The notes beneath the pieces were generated by a model. That model did no database searches. It was given only the letters and a program-made list of their open reading frames with translations, and was not told the DNA's origin. Positions 1-7,054 of a DNA stretch of 39,896 nucleotides are shown here, piece by piece. Source of the stretch: Prevotella sp. (GTDB lineage: Bacteria; Bacteroidota; Bacteroidia; Bacteroidales; Bacteroidaceae); assembly GCA_017474515.1 (NCBI GenBank), contig JAFVHN010000072.1, positions 1-39,896 on the forward strand, read 5' to 3'. Every line of letters begins with the position of its first letter. The first letter of the stretch is position 1. Both the position numbers and the translations under genes were made by a program.

Positions 1-360
1 ACCAAGGCCCGCATCCTCTCTTTGCCAGAGGCATACGACCGTTACGAGGTGCTGCTCGTGGGGTGGGAGAATGCCGATTCGGAAACGCCGTACAGGAAAC
101 GTGTTGTGAAGGCGGTACGCCTTGACAACCCCTCCGACATTCAGCATGCCGGCCTCTGCCTCTTGGGGCCGGTGTTCCATCGGCCATACGGCGTCGCCAT
201 CCTTTTTGCCGATACCCGGCGCCCTTACGGGGGTGAATGGGAACCGTATGTGTATGATGAATTCTGGACCGAAAAAGAGCGCGAGGATTTCATCAAGTCG
301 TATGCCGGCCACATCGATGAAACGGTGGGAGACCGGGTTGTAAGACTGCACCATGAATGA
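1..360 (+). CDS. C-terminal part of an unrecognised protein
   Basis: The reading frame is open from the first base of the window to a TGA at 358-360, so the true start lies upstream. The TTG at 22 is only the first possible start codon inside the window and is probably internal. About 119 residues are visible. They are soluble in character, with several aromatic and acidic stretches (for example EWEPYVYDEFW) and no membrane segment. I do not recognise a family. It converges on dusB across a gap that holds family A repeat copy 1. Confidence 0.6.
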   Translation, partial: TKARILSLPEAYDRYEVLLVGWENADSETPYRKRVVKAVRLDNPSDIQHAGLCLLGPVFHRPYGVAILFADTRRPYGGEWEPYVYDEFWTEKEREDFIKSYAGHIDETVGDRVVRLHHE

Positions 361-445
361 TACAGGTCGGCATGCTCAAGGCATCAGGGGATTTCATCCT
401 TTTTTCTTTACTTTGGGATGGATAGCGAGCCGGGGGAAAATTGAT

Positions 446-648
446 GAAAAATCTTGACAAAACAAGCCTCTTTTGTGTTGGTTTTGTAAATCGCTGAATA
501 TCAATAGTTTGAAGATTGTCCAAAGTTTGACCGCAAATTTCGGGGAGAAAACTTCAAGATTCCTCCTCTCAATCTTCAAGATTTCTCCTTGAAATTTGCG
601 GTCAAACTCTTTTGAGGGTTAAAAAATCCTTGAAAAATCTTGACAAAA
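446..648 (+). repeat. Family A interspersed element, copy A1
   Basis: This 203-bp element begins and ends with the identical 17-mer GAAAAATCTTGACAAAA (446-462 and 632-648). Inside it the arm at 524-541 (AGTTTGACCGCAAATTTC) is exactly complementary to 591-608, giving an 85-bp hairpin with perfect 18-bp arms and partly pairing inner sequence. The left half contains the family block TTTTGTAAATYGYTGAAWATCA. It sits in the gene-free stretch 361-759 between two convergent genes. The rest of that gap is AT-rich, with short CTTTTCAC repeats near 720-765 and no gene. Five more copies occur in the window. Confidence 0.9.
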
Positions 649-759
649 GGGAACGCCCCGGCGCCTTTCACTTTTCACTTGCGGACGCGATACATCGCGT
701 CCCTATTTTGAGGCGAGAGATGGCGGTAGCCTTTTTCACCTTTTCACTTTTTCACCTTT

Positions 760-1749
760 TCACTCTCCAAATCGTTGGCGGCATTGCTCAAGGATGGGAA
801 GGAGGGTGTCGAGGGTTTCGGCGCGGAGCATGGCAATGCGGGTTGGCCTGAAGTCGGGAATGCCTTTGAAAAGGGGTGTGGCGGCCAGGTGGCGGCGCGT
901 GTGGAGGATGCCGGGGCGCTCGCCGATGCGCTCCACGTTGATGCGCAGCTGCTCAATGAGGATGTCGAGTTTCTCGGAGAAAGACATCTCGGGCAGCGGC
1001 TCGCCGGGGTGGGCGAGGAAATGGTTGATTTCGCTGAACACCCACGGCCGTCCGAAGGTTGCCCTGCCCACCATGACGGCGTCAACGCCGTAGTTTTCAA
1101 AGGCGCCGAGGGCCTGGGCGGGTGTGGTGATGTCGCCGTTGCCGATAATGGGGATGGTGATGCGCGGGTTGCGTTTCACCTCGCCGATGAGCGTCCAGTC
1201 GGCCTCGCCGGTGTACATCTGCGACCGTGTGCGCCCGTGGATGGTCAGGGCCTGAATGCCGCAATCCTGCAGCTGTTCGGCCAGGGTGGTGATGATGAGT
1301 TGCTCGTGGTTCCATCCCAGCCGTGTCTTCACGGTGATGGGCGTTTTCACAGCGTTCACCACGTTGCGCGTGATGTCGAGCAGCAGGGGAATGTTCTGCA
1401 ACATGCCGGCTCCGGCGCCTTTTCCGGCCACCTTCTTCACCGGGCACCCGAAGTTGAGGTCGATGACGTCGGGGTGTGCCTCGGCCTCCACTATCTGTGC
1501 GGCCTCCACCATCTGCGGCACGTCGCGCCCGTAGATTTGTATGCCCACGGGGCGTTCCGCGTCGTCTATCTGTAGTTTGCTGACGGTGGTTTTCACCGAC
1601 CTCACGAGTGCTTCCGCCGACACGAATTCCGTATAGACCATGGCGGCGCCGAAGCGTTTGCAGAGGTGGCGGAAACCGATGTCGGTGACATCTTCCATGG
1701 GTGCCAGGAAGACAGGGCGGTGGCCCAGGTCAATGGTTCCTATTTTCAT
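760..1749 (-). CDS. dusB: tRNA-dihydrouridine synthase, DusB type
   Basis: This is an FMN-dependent, NADPH-using enzyme that reduces specific uridines in the tRNA D-loop to dihydrouridine. The 329-residue product has the usual length. It opens with the flavin-binding block FLAPMEDVTD (14-23) and carries the catalytic cysteine in NFGCPVKKV (Cys102). Further TIM-barrel signatures are TVKTRLGW, TIHGRTRSQMYTG and IGNGDI, then the phosphate-binding GVDAVMVGRATFGRPW. The ATG at 1749 starts directly on the conserved N-terminus. The gene lies 45 bases after dprA on the same strand and is probably the last gene of that operon. The subfamily call (DusB rather than DusA/DusC) rests on overall resemblance to nifR3-type proteins. 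Confidence 0.93.
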   Translation of the reverse strand: MKIGTIDLGHRPVFLAPMEDVTDIGFRHLCKRFGAAMVYTEFVSAEALVRSVKTTVSKLQIDDAERPVGIQIYGRDVPQMVEAAQIVEAEAHPDVIDLNFGCPVKKVAGKGAGAGMLQNIPLLLDITRNVVNAVKTPITVKTRLGWNHEQLIITTLAEQLQDCGIQALTIHGRTRSQMYTGEADWTLIGEVKRNPRITIPIIGNGDITTPAQALGAFENYGVDAVMVGRATFGRPWVFSEINHFLAHPGEPLPEMSFSEKLDILIEQLRINVERIGERPGILHTRRHLAATPLFKGIPDFRPTRIAMLRAETLDTLLPILEQCRQRFGE

Positions 1750-1794
1750 TAAGTACAGGGGTTTTGATGTTTAGTGGAGCCGTTCTTTGTTTGC

Positions 1795-2940
1795 TTACAT
1801 GTTGTATAGATGATAGGTTCCGCCGGCGAGCGGCCTCACCAGGCCCTTCATTTCAAGCGAGAAGAGCAGTGCAGCAAGGGCAGGCACGGCAATGTTGGCT
1901 TTCACGGCGATGGTGTTGAGTTGCAGGTCGTTGGTTTTCTGCAACAGCTCCACCACGGCCCTCTCGTCGTCGGTGAGCTGGGGGAAGAGCTGGCGCTCAA
2001 TGCCTTTCTCGCGCGTTTTCTGCTTTTCGGCCTCTTCCTGCCATCCCATGGCGGCGGTGAAGTCGTCGGCCGAGGTGATGAGCGCCGCCACGTTGTCGCG
2101 GATGAGGTTGTTGCAGCCCTCGCTGTAGGGTGCCCCCACGGCCCCGGGGAAGGCAAACACCTGCCGGCTGTAGCTGTTGGCAATGCGCATGGTGATGAGC
2201 CCTCCGCCCTTTGCGGCACTTTCTATGAGGATGGTGGCGTCGGCCATGCCTGCCACGATGCGGTTTCGCTTCACGAAATTCACCTTGTCGGCGCGTGTCT
2301 GCGTCATGTATTCCGTCAGTATTCCGCCTTGGTTTATCATTGCCCGCGCCGTTTCGCGATGTTGCGGCGGATAGAGCTCGTCGATGCCGTGAGCCAATAC
2401 GCCCACGGTCTGCATGCCCTGGGCCAGTGCCTGCCGGTGTGCGCTGATGTCCACGCCGTAGGCCAGTCCGCTCACGATGATGGCATCGGGGCAGCTCTGC
2501 CGCAGTCCGGCCATGAAATTCTTCACCAGGTCGTGCCCGTAGGCCGTGCAATGGCGGGTTCCCACAATGCTCACGATGTGCGTGGCGTTCAGGTCGGCCG
2601 TGCCGCGGTAGTAGAGCACCACGGGTGCGTCGGGGCAGTCCCTCAACCGGGCGGGATAGGCGCTGCTGGCCGGCGTGAGCACCTGCACGCCGTGTTTGTT
2701 GGCAAACTCCATTTCGCTCTCGGCGCGCCTGAGGGCATCGCCCCAGTCTTTTAGTGCTGCGGCAAGGCGCGGCTGGCAGTTTTCCACGTTGTCTTCCAGG
2801 TGGTTGCGGTGCTCATACACCTGCCAGGCATCGCCGAAATGGCGGTAGAGCAGCAGCGCGTTGGTGAGGTTGAGGCCGGCCAGGCGCGACAGGGCCATGG
2901 CATAGAGGGCATCGTCGGCATGTACAGGTTGCGGTGTCAT
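1795..2940 (-). CDS. dprA: DNA-processing protein DprA (Smf)
   Basis: DprA loads RecA onto incoming single-stranded DNA during transformation. The 381-residue product has an N-terminal helix-hairpin-helix-like region (about 10-75), then a Rossmann-like domain with GTRHCTAYG (127-135), SGLAYGVDISAH (157-168) and FVKRNRIVAG (222-231). The block GGGLITMRIA (245-254) follows, and a C-terminal winged-helix segment (about 320-378). The open frame runs much further upstream, but that part is the shadow of the thioesterase gene. The ATG at 2940 gives the normal N-terminus and overlaps the thioesterase stop as ATGA, suggesting translational coupling. Presence of dprA does not by itself prove natural competence. 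Confidence 0.93.
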   Translation of the reverse strand: MTPQPVHADDALYAMALSRLAGLNLTNALLLYRHFGDAWQVYEHRNHLEDNVENCQPRLAAALKDWGDALRRAESEMEFANKHGVQVLTPASSAYPARLRDCPDAPVVLYYRGTADLNATHIVSIVGTRHCTAYGHDLVKNFMAGLRQSCPDAIIVSGLAYGVDISAHRQALAQGMQTVGVLAHGIDELYPPQHRETARAMINQGGILTEYMTQTRADKVNFVKRNRIVAGMADATILIESAAKGGGLITMRIANSYSRQVFAFPGAVGAPYSEGCNNLIRDNVAALITSADDFTAAMGWQEEAEKQKTREKGIERQLFPQLTDDERAVVELLQKTNDLQLNTIAVKANIAVPALAALLFSLEMKGLVRPLAGGTYHLYNM

Positions 2941-3356
2941 GGCTGGCGGTTCAGGTTTTCCATATAATTGTCGAAGGCTCGTTCGTAGTCCTCGCTCCTG
3001 GCCAGCTTGCCGTTGACCAGGCACACCAGCACCATTTCCCCGCGGAAGCAGAGGGCCTGGTCGCTGGCGCGGAAGATGTCCTGGTGGAACACATATTTGA
3101 TGCCTTTGCGCTCCAGGGCGAGCTTCGAGATAAATTCGTCGTCGCATCTGAGCGGCACCTTGAATTGCAGGTTCATGCGCGCCACCACGGCATCGGTGCC
3201 CCGGCGGTGCATGTCGGCAAAGCTGAGGCCGCAGGCTTTCAGGAAGAGGTGGCGCGTGTGTTCGGCATAGTGCAGGTAGTTGGCGTTGTTCACAATGCCT
3301 TCGATGTCGCACTCATAGTCGCGAACCATCATTCGCGTTTCGTAGATATAATCCAT
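2937..3356 (-). CDS. Acyl-CoA thioesterase, YbgC/4HBT hotdog family
   Basis: This is a 139-residue single hotdog-fold protein. Its N-terminal block VRDYECDIEGIVNNANYLHY matches the 4-hydroxybenzoyl-CoA thioesterase/YbgC signature, in which the Asp of the D-x-x-G-I/V-V-x-N motif is catalytic. The central part MNLQFKVPLRCDDEF is the usual second strand region. Family members hydrolyse acyl-CoA or acyl-ACP thioesters; the substrate here is unknown. Its stop overlaps the dprA start by four bases, and DUF2851 lies 94 bases upstream on the same strand. Confidence 0.88.
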   Translation of the reverse strand: MDYIYETRMMVRDYECDIEGIVNNANYLHYAEHTRHLFLKACGLSFADMHRRGTDAVVARMNLQFKVPLRCDDEFISKLALERKGIKYVFHQDIFRASDQALCFRGEMVLVCLVNGKLARSEDYERAFDNYMENLNRQP

Positions 3357-3450
3357 TTGTCGTTGAAATTCATAGCCCCATCATCCCCAATGAGGTGGAG
3401 CGGGGCTTTCTGTTTATTCACTTTTCCAAGGGGAAATCAGGGATGCGGCC

Positions 3451-4749
3451 CTACCTTTTCTTCAGGTATTCAAACCCAATGCGGCAGCGCAGGCAGTCGC
3501 GCCGGTCGCAGTACTGGCTTTTCAGCTGTATGAGCGCCTGGCTGCCCCCGGCGGTGGAGACGGTGAGGCCGCATTGTTGCCACATCCGCGTGATGTGGTT
3601 GTCCTCGGCCTTCATCTGTTCCAGCAGGTCGAAGGCGCGGTCGCACAGGGCCTCCTTCATGTGGTGGCGCCCGTAAGCGAAGAGCATCGGAATGGCGGTG
3701 TTGACAATCAGGAGGTTGACCGACGCATCCGACAACCGCCGCGTGCTCTGACGGGTGGCCCGGCCGAAGGCGTAGTGCGTTTCCCAATAAGGCGTGGTGG
3801 TGGTCTGAAAGAGCTTACGAAGCTCGTCAACCGTGGTACACTCTATCAACTGGCTCAGTCCGGCGCGGCGGTCGTGGTAGAGCATGGTCAGCTGCGACAG
3901 TCTGATGTGGGGGAAATTTTGCGGCCTCAGCCTCAGGAATCGCCATTGGGCGGCGTCCATGTGCTGCATCGAGAACTTGTGGGCCAGGTACTGGTATTCG
4001 TTCCTCAGGCGGTTGAAATAGTCATCGGCCAGCATGGCCTCGCGGTGCCGCTTTGCCGCGGCCTCCACGTCGAGCAATCCGGCCTGCCCCATGAAGATGG
4101 CCTCCACCTGGAAGGGGTCGTCGCGGTGGTGCACGGCGGCCTGCAGCGGCAATGTCAGCGCCCACGCCTCGAACGCGTCGCCGTTGACGCCGAATCCGAA
4201 ATTTCGTGCCAGCGTAACGAAATTTCCGTCCTCCCACGAGCCGTTGCATCGCTCCACGCGCTGCCTTATCTGCTCGGTCTTCTGCTCCAGGCGCTCCGTT
4301 TGCAGGGCGCTCAGCCACGCATGGAGGGTGAGCCGCGGCAATTCGGGAATGAGACGGTGGCACGGCGGATAACGGTCCTCGCGCAGCAGTTCCTCATAGT
4401 GGTCAACGACATGTTGCGGCACCTGCACCTCCACTTGTGGCGGCTGGTGGCCCGAGGCGGTGAGCACCGTGGTGTCGGCCTGGCCGCACACATGCAGCAC
4501 CACGTTGTCGTAGCGCGGGTCCGTCTGGTGCCCGTGGGCCTGCCAGTCGCTGGCACGCTGGTGGATTTCCACGTTTCCCACCCACAGCGTGCCGTCGATT
4601 TTCACTTTCGCGTTGAAGAAATCGGGACCGGCATGGCGGCGGTTGTACAATCCGGGGTCCACCACCTCCACGGCCCGCCCGTCGGTGGTGGTCAGGCCCG
4701 TTGGCGGCAGCAGGCGGTGTTTCCAGCAATAGTGCAGCAGCTGTTCCAT
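3451..4749 (-). CDS. DUF2851 family protein
   Basis: The 432-residue product matches the DUF2851 family, common in Bacteroidetes and of unknown function. Recognisable blocks are the N-terminus MEQLLHYCWKHRLLP, GLYNRRHAGPDFFNAKVKI, WVGNVEIHQRASDW, YDNVVLHVCGQAD and near the C-terminus WQQCGLTVSTAGGSQALIQLK. A short cysteine cluster RRDCLRCRIG precedes the end and could bind metal or contribute to a zinc finger-like end. No signal peptide or membrane segment is visible. It is the first of four same-strand genes (this gene, thioesterase, dprA, dusB). The ATG at 4749 is followed upstream by 530 bases of gene-free DNA. Confidence 0.85.
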   Translation of the reverse strand: MEQLLHYCWKHRLLPPTGLTTTDGRAVEVVDPGLYNRRHAGPDFFNAKVKIDGTLWVGNVEIHQRASDWQAHGHQTDPRYDNVVLHVCGQADTTVLTASGHQPPQVEVQVPQHVVDHYEELLREDRYPPCHRLIPELPRLTLHAWLSALQTERLEQKTEQIRQRVERCNGSWEDGNFVTLARNFGFGVNGDAFEAWALTLPLQAAVHHRDDPFQVEAIFMGQAGLLDVEAAAKRHREAMLADDYFNRLRNEYQYLAHKFSMQHMDAAQWRFLRLRPQNFPHIRLSQLTMLYHDRRAGLSQLIECTTVDELRKLFQTTTTPYWETHYAFGRATRQSTRRLSDASVNLLIVNTAIPMLFAYGRHHMKEALCDRAFDLLEQMKAEDNHITRMWQQCGLTVSTAGGSQALIQLKSQYCDRRDCLRCRIGFEYLKKR

Positions 4750-4995
4750 GCCACAAAACTACATATTTTTTTTTAATTGGTGAAAAAAGCCGCCGTTTTT
4801 TTTGCTTTTTTCCTTCATGTTCCGCCGAATCAGCCCCTTTTTTAGGAGCTGGCGCCTGGAGGCGCGGGCCAGGTTGTGAACAATATGTTCACGGATGGAG
4901 GGTGATTTGTTAAAGAATCTTGAGAAAACATGGGGCGGGAACGCCGGACTGCACTGCTGGAAAGGGGCTGAAGGAAGGGGTGGGCAGAAAAGAAA

Positions 4996-5195
4996 TTGTA
5001 AAGATTTTTCAAAAGGAAATTAAAGTATGGGAAAGCTTGACCGCAAATCTCGGGGAGAGATTTTGAAGATCGAGGGGAGAAATCTTGAAGATTGAGGAGA
5101 GAAATTTGCGGTCAAACTTATGGCCATTTTGAAGCCGCTGATTATCAACGAGTTATAAAAATGCCGGAAAACTGCCCGTTTTGTAAAGATTTTTC
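4996..5195 (-). repeat. Family A interspersed element, copy A2
   Basis: This 200-bp copy is in the opposite orientation to the other five. Its ends are degenerate versions of the family repeat, carrying CTTTACAA where most copies have CTTGACAA (reading the minus strand; 4996-5010 and 5179-5195). The hairpin arms are 5034-5051 and 5101-5118, with two mismatches. It lies in the gene-free stretch 4750-5282 upstream of the DUF2851 gene and downstream of the transporter gene. The remainder of that gap (about 4750-4990) shows only AT-rich sequence, a short hairpin near 4876-4892 (TGTGAACAATATGTTCACG) and no gene. Confidence 0.85.
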
Positions 5196-5282
5196 AACAA
5201 ACTTTGCCTGGGTTACACACGAAAAATGAGGGCAAAGCGGCCGCCTCGCCAATTTACATATTTTAAGAAATGGGAAGGGTGG

Positions 5283-5987
5283 CTATTCTCGTCTTTTGAA
5301 CACGGCGAAGATGTTGTAGCTGATGCCGGTGTCGTAGGCGTCTTCTCCCTCGTACTTCTTCACCCATTTCACCACGCGGACGGTAACCGGCAGGACGATG
5401 ATTTCATAGACGGTTTTCAGGACCAGTTGCGAGAGCATCATCAGCGGCAGCTCCTCGTTGGGCAGCACGCCGTAGAAGGCCAGCGGGAAAAAGATGACGG
5501 AGTCGGCGCCTTCGCCCCACACGGTGCTCATGATGGCCCTCAGGGGGAAGCGCTTGCCGTGGTCGGCAATTTTCATGCGGCTCATGACATAGGCGTTGAC
5601 GAAACTGCCTGCTATGAACGACACGAAGGAGGCCAGGGCGATGCGCGGCGTCAGTCCGAAGATGGCGTGGAAGCCGGCCTCGTTGTCCCAATAGGGTGCG
5701 CCGGGGATGGCATCGGCCAGCGACGCAATGGCCATGAAGAAGAAGTTGGTGAGGAAGCCTGTCCAAATCAATATGCCGGCGCGCCGGTATCCCCACACCT
5801 CGCACACCACGTCGTTGACGATGTAGGAGATGGGGAAGATGAGCAGGCCGCCCGTAAGATGTAGCGGCCCGAACACCATTTGCTTGGTTTCCAATATGTT
5901 GGAAGCTATCAGGCACACGGTGAAAACGATGCTGAGTTGCATGAACAGCACCGACACCATGGTCTTGGTTTTCTTTTTGTCGGTCAT
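5283..5987 (-). CDS. yhhQ: Queuosine precursor transporter (YhhQ/VUT family)
   Basis: The 234-residue product is a polytopic inner-membrane protein with about six hydrophobic segments. It matches the YhhQ family, which imports the queuosine precursors preQ0/preQ1 in E. coli. Visible family blocks are SNILETKQMVFGPL, GGLLIFPISYIVNDVVCEVWGYRRA and SRMKIADHGKRFPLRAIMSTVWGEGADSVIF is split across the later membrane segments. Length fits the family. It is followed on the same strand, about 140 bases upstream, by a thioesterase gene with a GC hairpin between them, so co-transcription is uncertain. Importing queuosine precursors would serve tRNA modification. Confidence 0.88.
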   Translation of the reverse strand: MTDKKKTKTMVSVLFMQLSIVFTVCLIASNILETKQMVFGPLHLTGGLLIFPISYIVNDVVCEVWGYRRAGILIWTGFLTNFFFMAIASLADAIPGAPYWDNEAGFHAIFGLTPRIALASFVSFIAGSFVNAYVMSRMKIADHGKRFPLRAIMSTVWGEGADSVIFFPLAFYGVLPNEELPLMMLSQLVLKTVYEIIVLPVTVRVVKWVKKYEGEDAYDTGISYNIFAVFKRRE

Positions 5988-6039
5988 GTTTTTTGGGAGT
6001 TTAGGAGTTTTAGGCGATAGGCGGGGGAGCCCACCCCGG

Positions 6040-6058
6040 CCCCTCCCGTAAGGAGGGG
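6040..6058. other. GC-rich hairpin in intergenic DNA
   Basis: CCCCTCC (6040-6046) pairs with GGAGGGG (6052-6058) around CGTAA. A second G/C run, CCCCCCC-TTT-GGGGGG, lies at about 6097-6113. Both sit between the transporter start and the thioesterase stop. A run of T follows at 6080-6087, so part of this could end thioesterase transcription, but the arrangement is not a clean terminator. Confidence 0.4.
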
Positions 6059-6125
6059 AGAACGGGTAGCCTTTCGTTTTTTTTTGCCATTTCCTCCCCC
6101 CCCTTTGGGGGGATGAGAGGGGGGC

Positions 6126-6593
6126 TCACTCTTCCACGTCGCAATGCAGGAACCCCATTTCCTTGGCCTTTTCTTCGCTCATCAGGTAGTAGATGGCCTC
6201 GCCCTCGTTGCACAGCTCGCCCTGGCTGTTGGTTATCTCGGCGCTGATATAGGCAAGGTTTCTCACTTGCCGTGAGACCTTCGCCCTGATGGTGAGTTCC
6301 GGCTCGGTGGTGGGCACGGCCTTTCGGAACTTCACGTTCAGCTGAACGGTGTAGCCGCTTGTCTGAAGTTTTCGTGTGACCACCCATCCGCACACTTCGT
6401 CAATGAGCGTGCTGAGGATGCCGCCGTGCATGGTGTTGACCCATCCCTGGTAATGGGTTCCGGGTTGCCACTTGCTTACGATATAGTCGCCGTCCTCATA
6501 GAACTCCATGTGGAGGCCGATGGGGTTTTCGGGACAACAACCGAAACAATGGTATTCCGGATGGTGGAGCCAGGGGTTGATGATTTTCCTCAT
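6126..6593 (-). CDS. PaaI-type hotdog thioesterase
   Basis: The 155-residue product is a hotdog-fold acyl-CoA thioesterase of the PaaI/DUF4442-like group. The N-terminus HPEYHCFGCCPENPIGL is the cysteine-containing opening seen in many of these proteins. The hallmark block is NTMHGGILSTLIDEVCGW, where the HGG and the later acidic residue shape the active site. VQLNVKFRKAVP is the usual central strand. No signal peptide is present, so it should be cytosolic; the substrate is unknown. The start ATG at 6593 is well placed. Confidence 0.87.
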   Translation of the reverse strand: MRKIINPWLHHPEYHCFGCCPENPIGLHMEFYEDGDYIVSKWQPGTHYQGWVNTMHGGILSTLIDEVCGWVVTRKLQTSGYTVQLNVKFRKAVPTTEPELTIRAKVSRQVRNLAYISAEITNSQGELCNEGEAIYYLMSEEKAKEMGFLHCDVEE

Positions 6594-6662
6594 GTTGTCG
6601 TGTGTGAAGAGATTCTTCTTTAAAAAACGATTATTTCAGTTTTGCATTTGCTCATTTTTTTT

Positions 6663-6786
6663 GGAGTTCAGGAGTACAGGAGTTTCAGTAGTTCAGACAT
6701 TAGTTCTGAAGGCTGCCTTATCGACCGTCTTTTTCGAAGTTGGGAGTATTGTCTGAACTCCTGTACTTCTGTAACTCCTGAACTCC
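6663..6786. repeat. Family C palindromic element, copy C1
   Basis: This element of about 124 bp starts with repeats of GGAGTTCA/GGAGTACA and ends with the reverse complement (CTCCTGAACTCC). Its core GTTCAGACATTAGTTCTGAA and AGTATTGTCTGAAC matches copy C2 at the window end in opposite orientation. It occupies part of the gene-free stretch 6594-7054; the rest holds AT-rich DNA and the promoter of the S41 protease gene. Shorter fragments of the same 8-bp repeat occur at 5995-6014 and 31178-31202. Confidence 0.8.
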
Positions 6787-6967
6787 ATTAACTTGCGCGA
6801 AAGTTTAAATCGATGATTTGTCCTCTCAAAGGCTTGTATCTTAATTTGGGGACAAAATTACTTGAATTATTTTTATTTTTTGCGCAATCGTCTTGAAAAT
6901 CATCGTAAAATATCTTGTACTTTCGTTTTTTTCTTCAAAAAAATCGGGAAATGTGCGGTTTATATTG

Positions 6968-6976
6968 TAATTTTGC
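6968..6976 (+). promoter_or_regulatory. Candidate -7 box of the S41 protease gene
   Basis: TAATTTTGC matches the Bacteroidetes -7 consensus TAnnTTTGC. No good TTTG box is seen about 20 bases upstream, so the call rests on the -7 element and its position 79 bases before the start codon. Confidence 0.5.
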
Positions 6977-6995
6977 AGCATGGTTGAAAGGCCAT

Positions 6996-7018
6996 CGCCC
7001 CGAAGGGCGTGTTTTTTT
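6996..7018 (+). terminator. Terminator-like hairpin in the S41 leader
   Basis: CGCCC (6996-7000) and GGGCG (7005-7009) enclose a CGAA tetraloop and are followed by TGTTTTTTT. It lies between the candidate -7 box and the start codon of the S41 gene, so it would be transcribed in the 5' leader. It could be an attenuator or simply a terminator for upstream transcription. Confidence 0.5.
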
Positions 7019-7054
7019 GATATTTACCCTTACCGATAAAACCAGAGAAAAGGA

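Noticed and set aside
446-462. TTGACA in the family A ends as a sigma-70 -35 box
   Set aside because: Promoters in this window use the Bacteroidetes -33/-7 pattern, and no TATAAT-like box lies 17 bases downstream in the copies.
394-579. Small protein encoded by family A elements (peptides containing KFAVK and LLIFNNLQN)
   Set aside because: The recurring peptides follow from the conserved palindrome arms, frames and ends differ among copies, and no start signal is shared.
446-648. Family A elements as insertion sequences
   Set aside because: They are about 200 bp, lack a transposase and show direct rather than inverted terminal repeats of constant sequence.
775-1575. Long open frame on the plus strand opposite dusB (266 residues)
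   Set aside because: It is antisense to a clear dusB gene, has no recognisable domain and reflects GC-rich third positions. The same holds for long antisense frames opposite the S41, DUF2851, S46 and fabF genes.
2941-3312. N-terminal extension of dprA by 124 codons
   Set aside because: The extension is the shadow of the thioesterase gene in another frame; the ATG at 2940 gives the family N-terminus.
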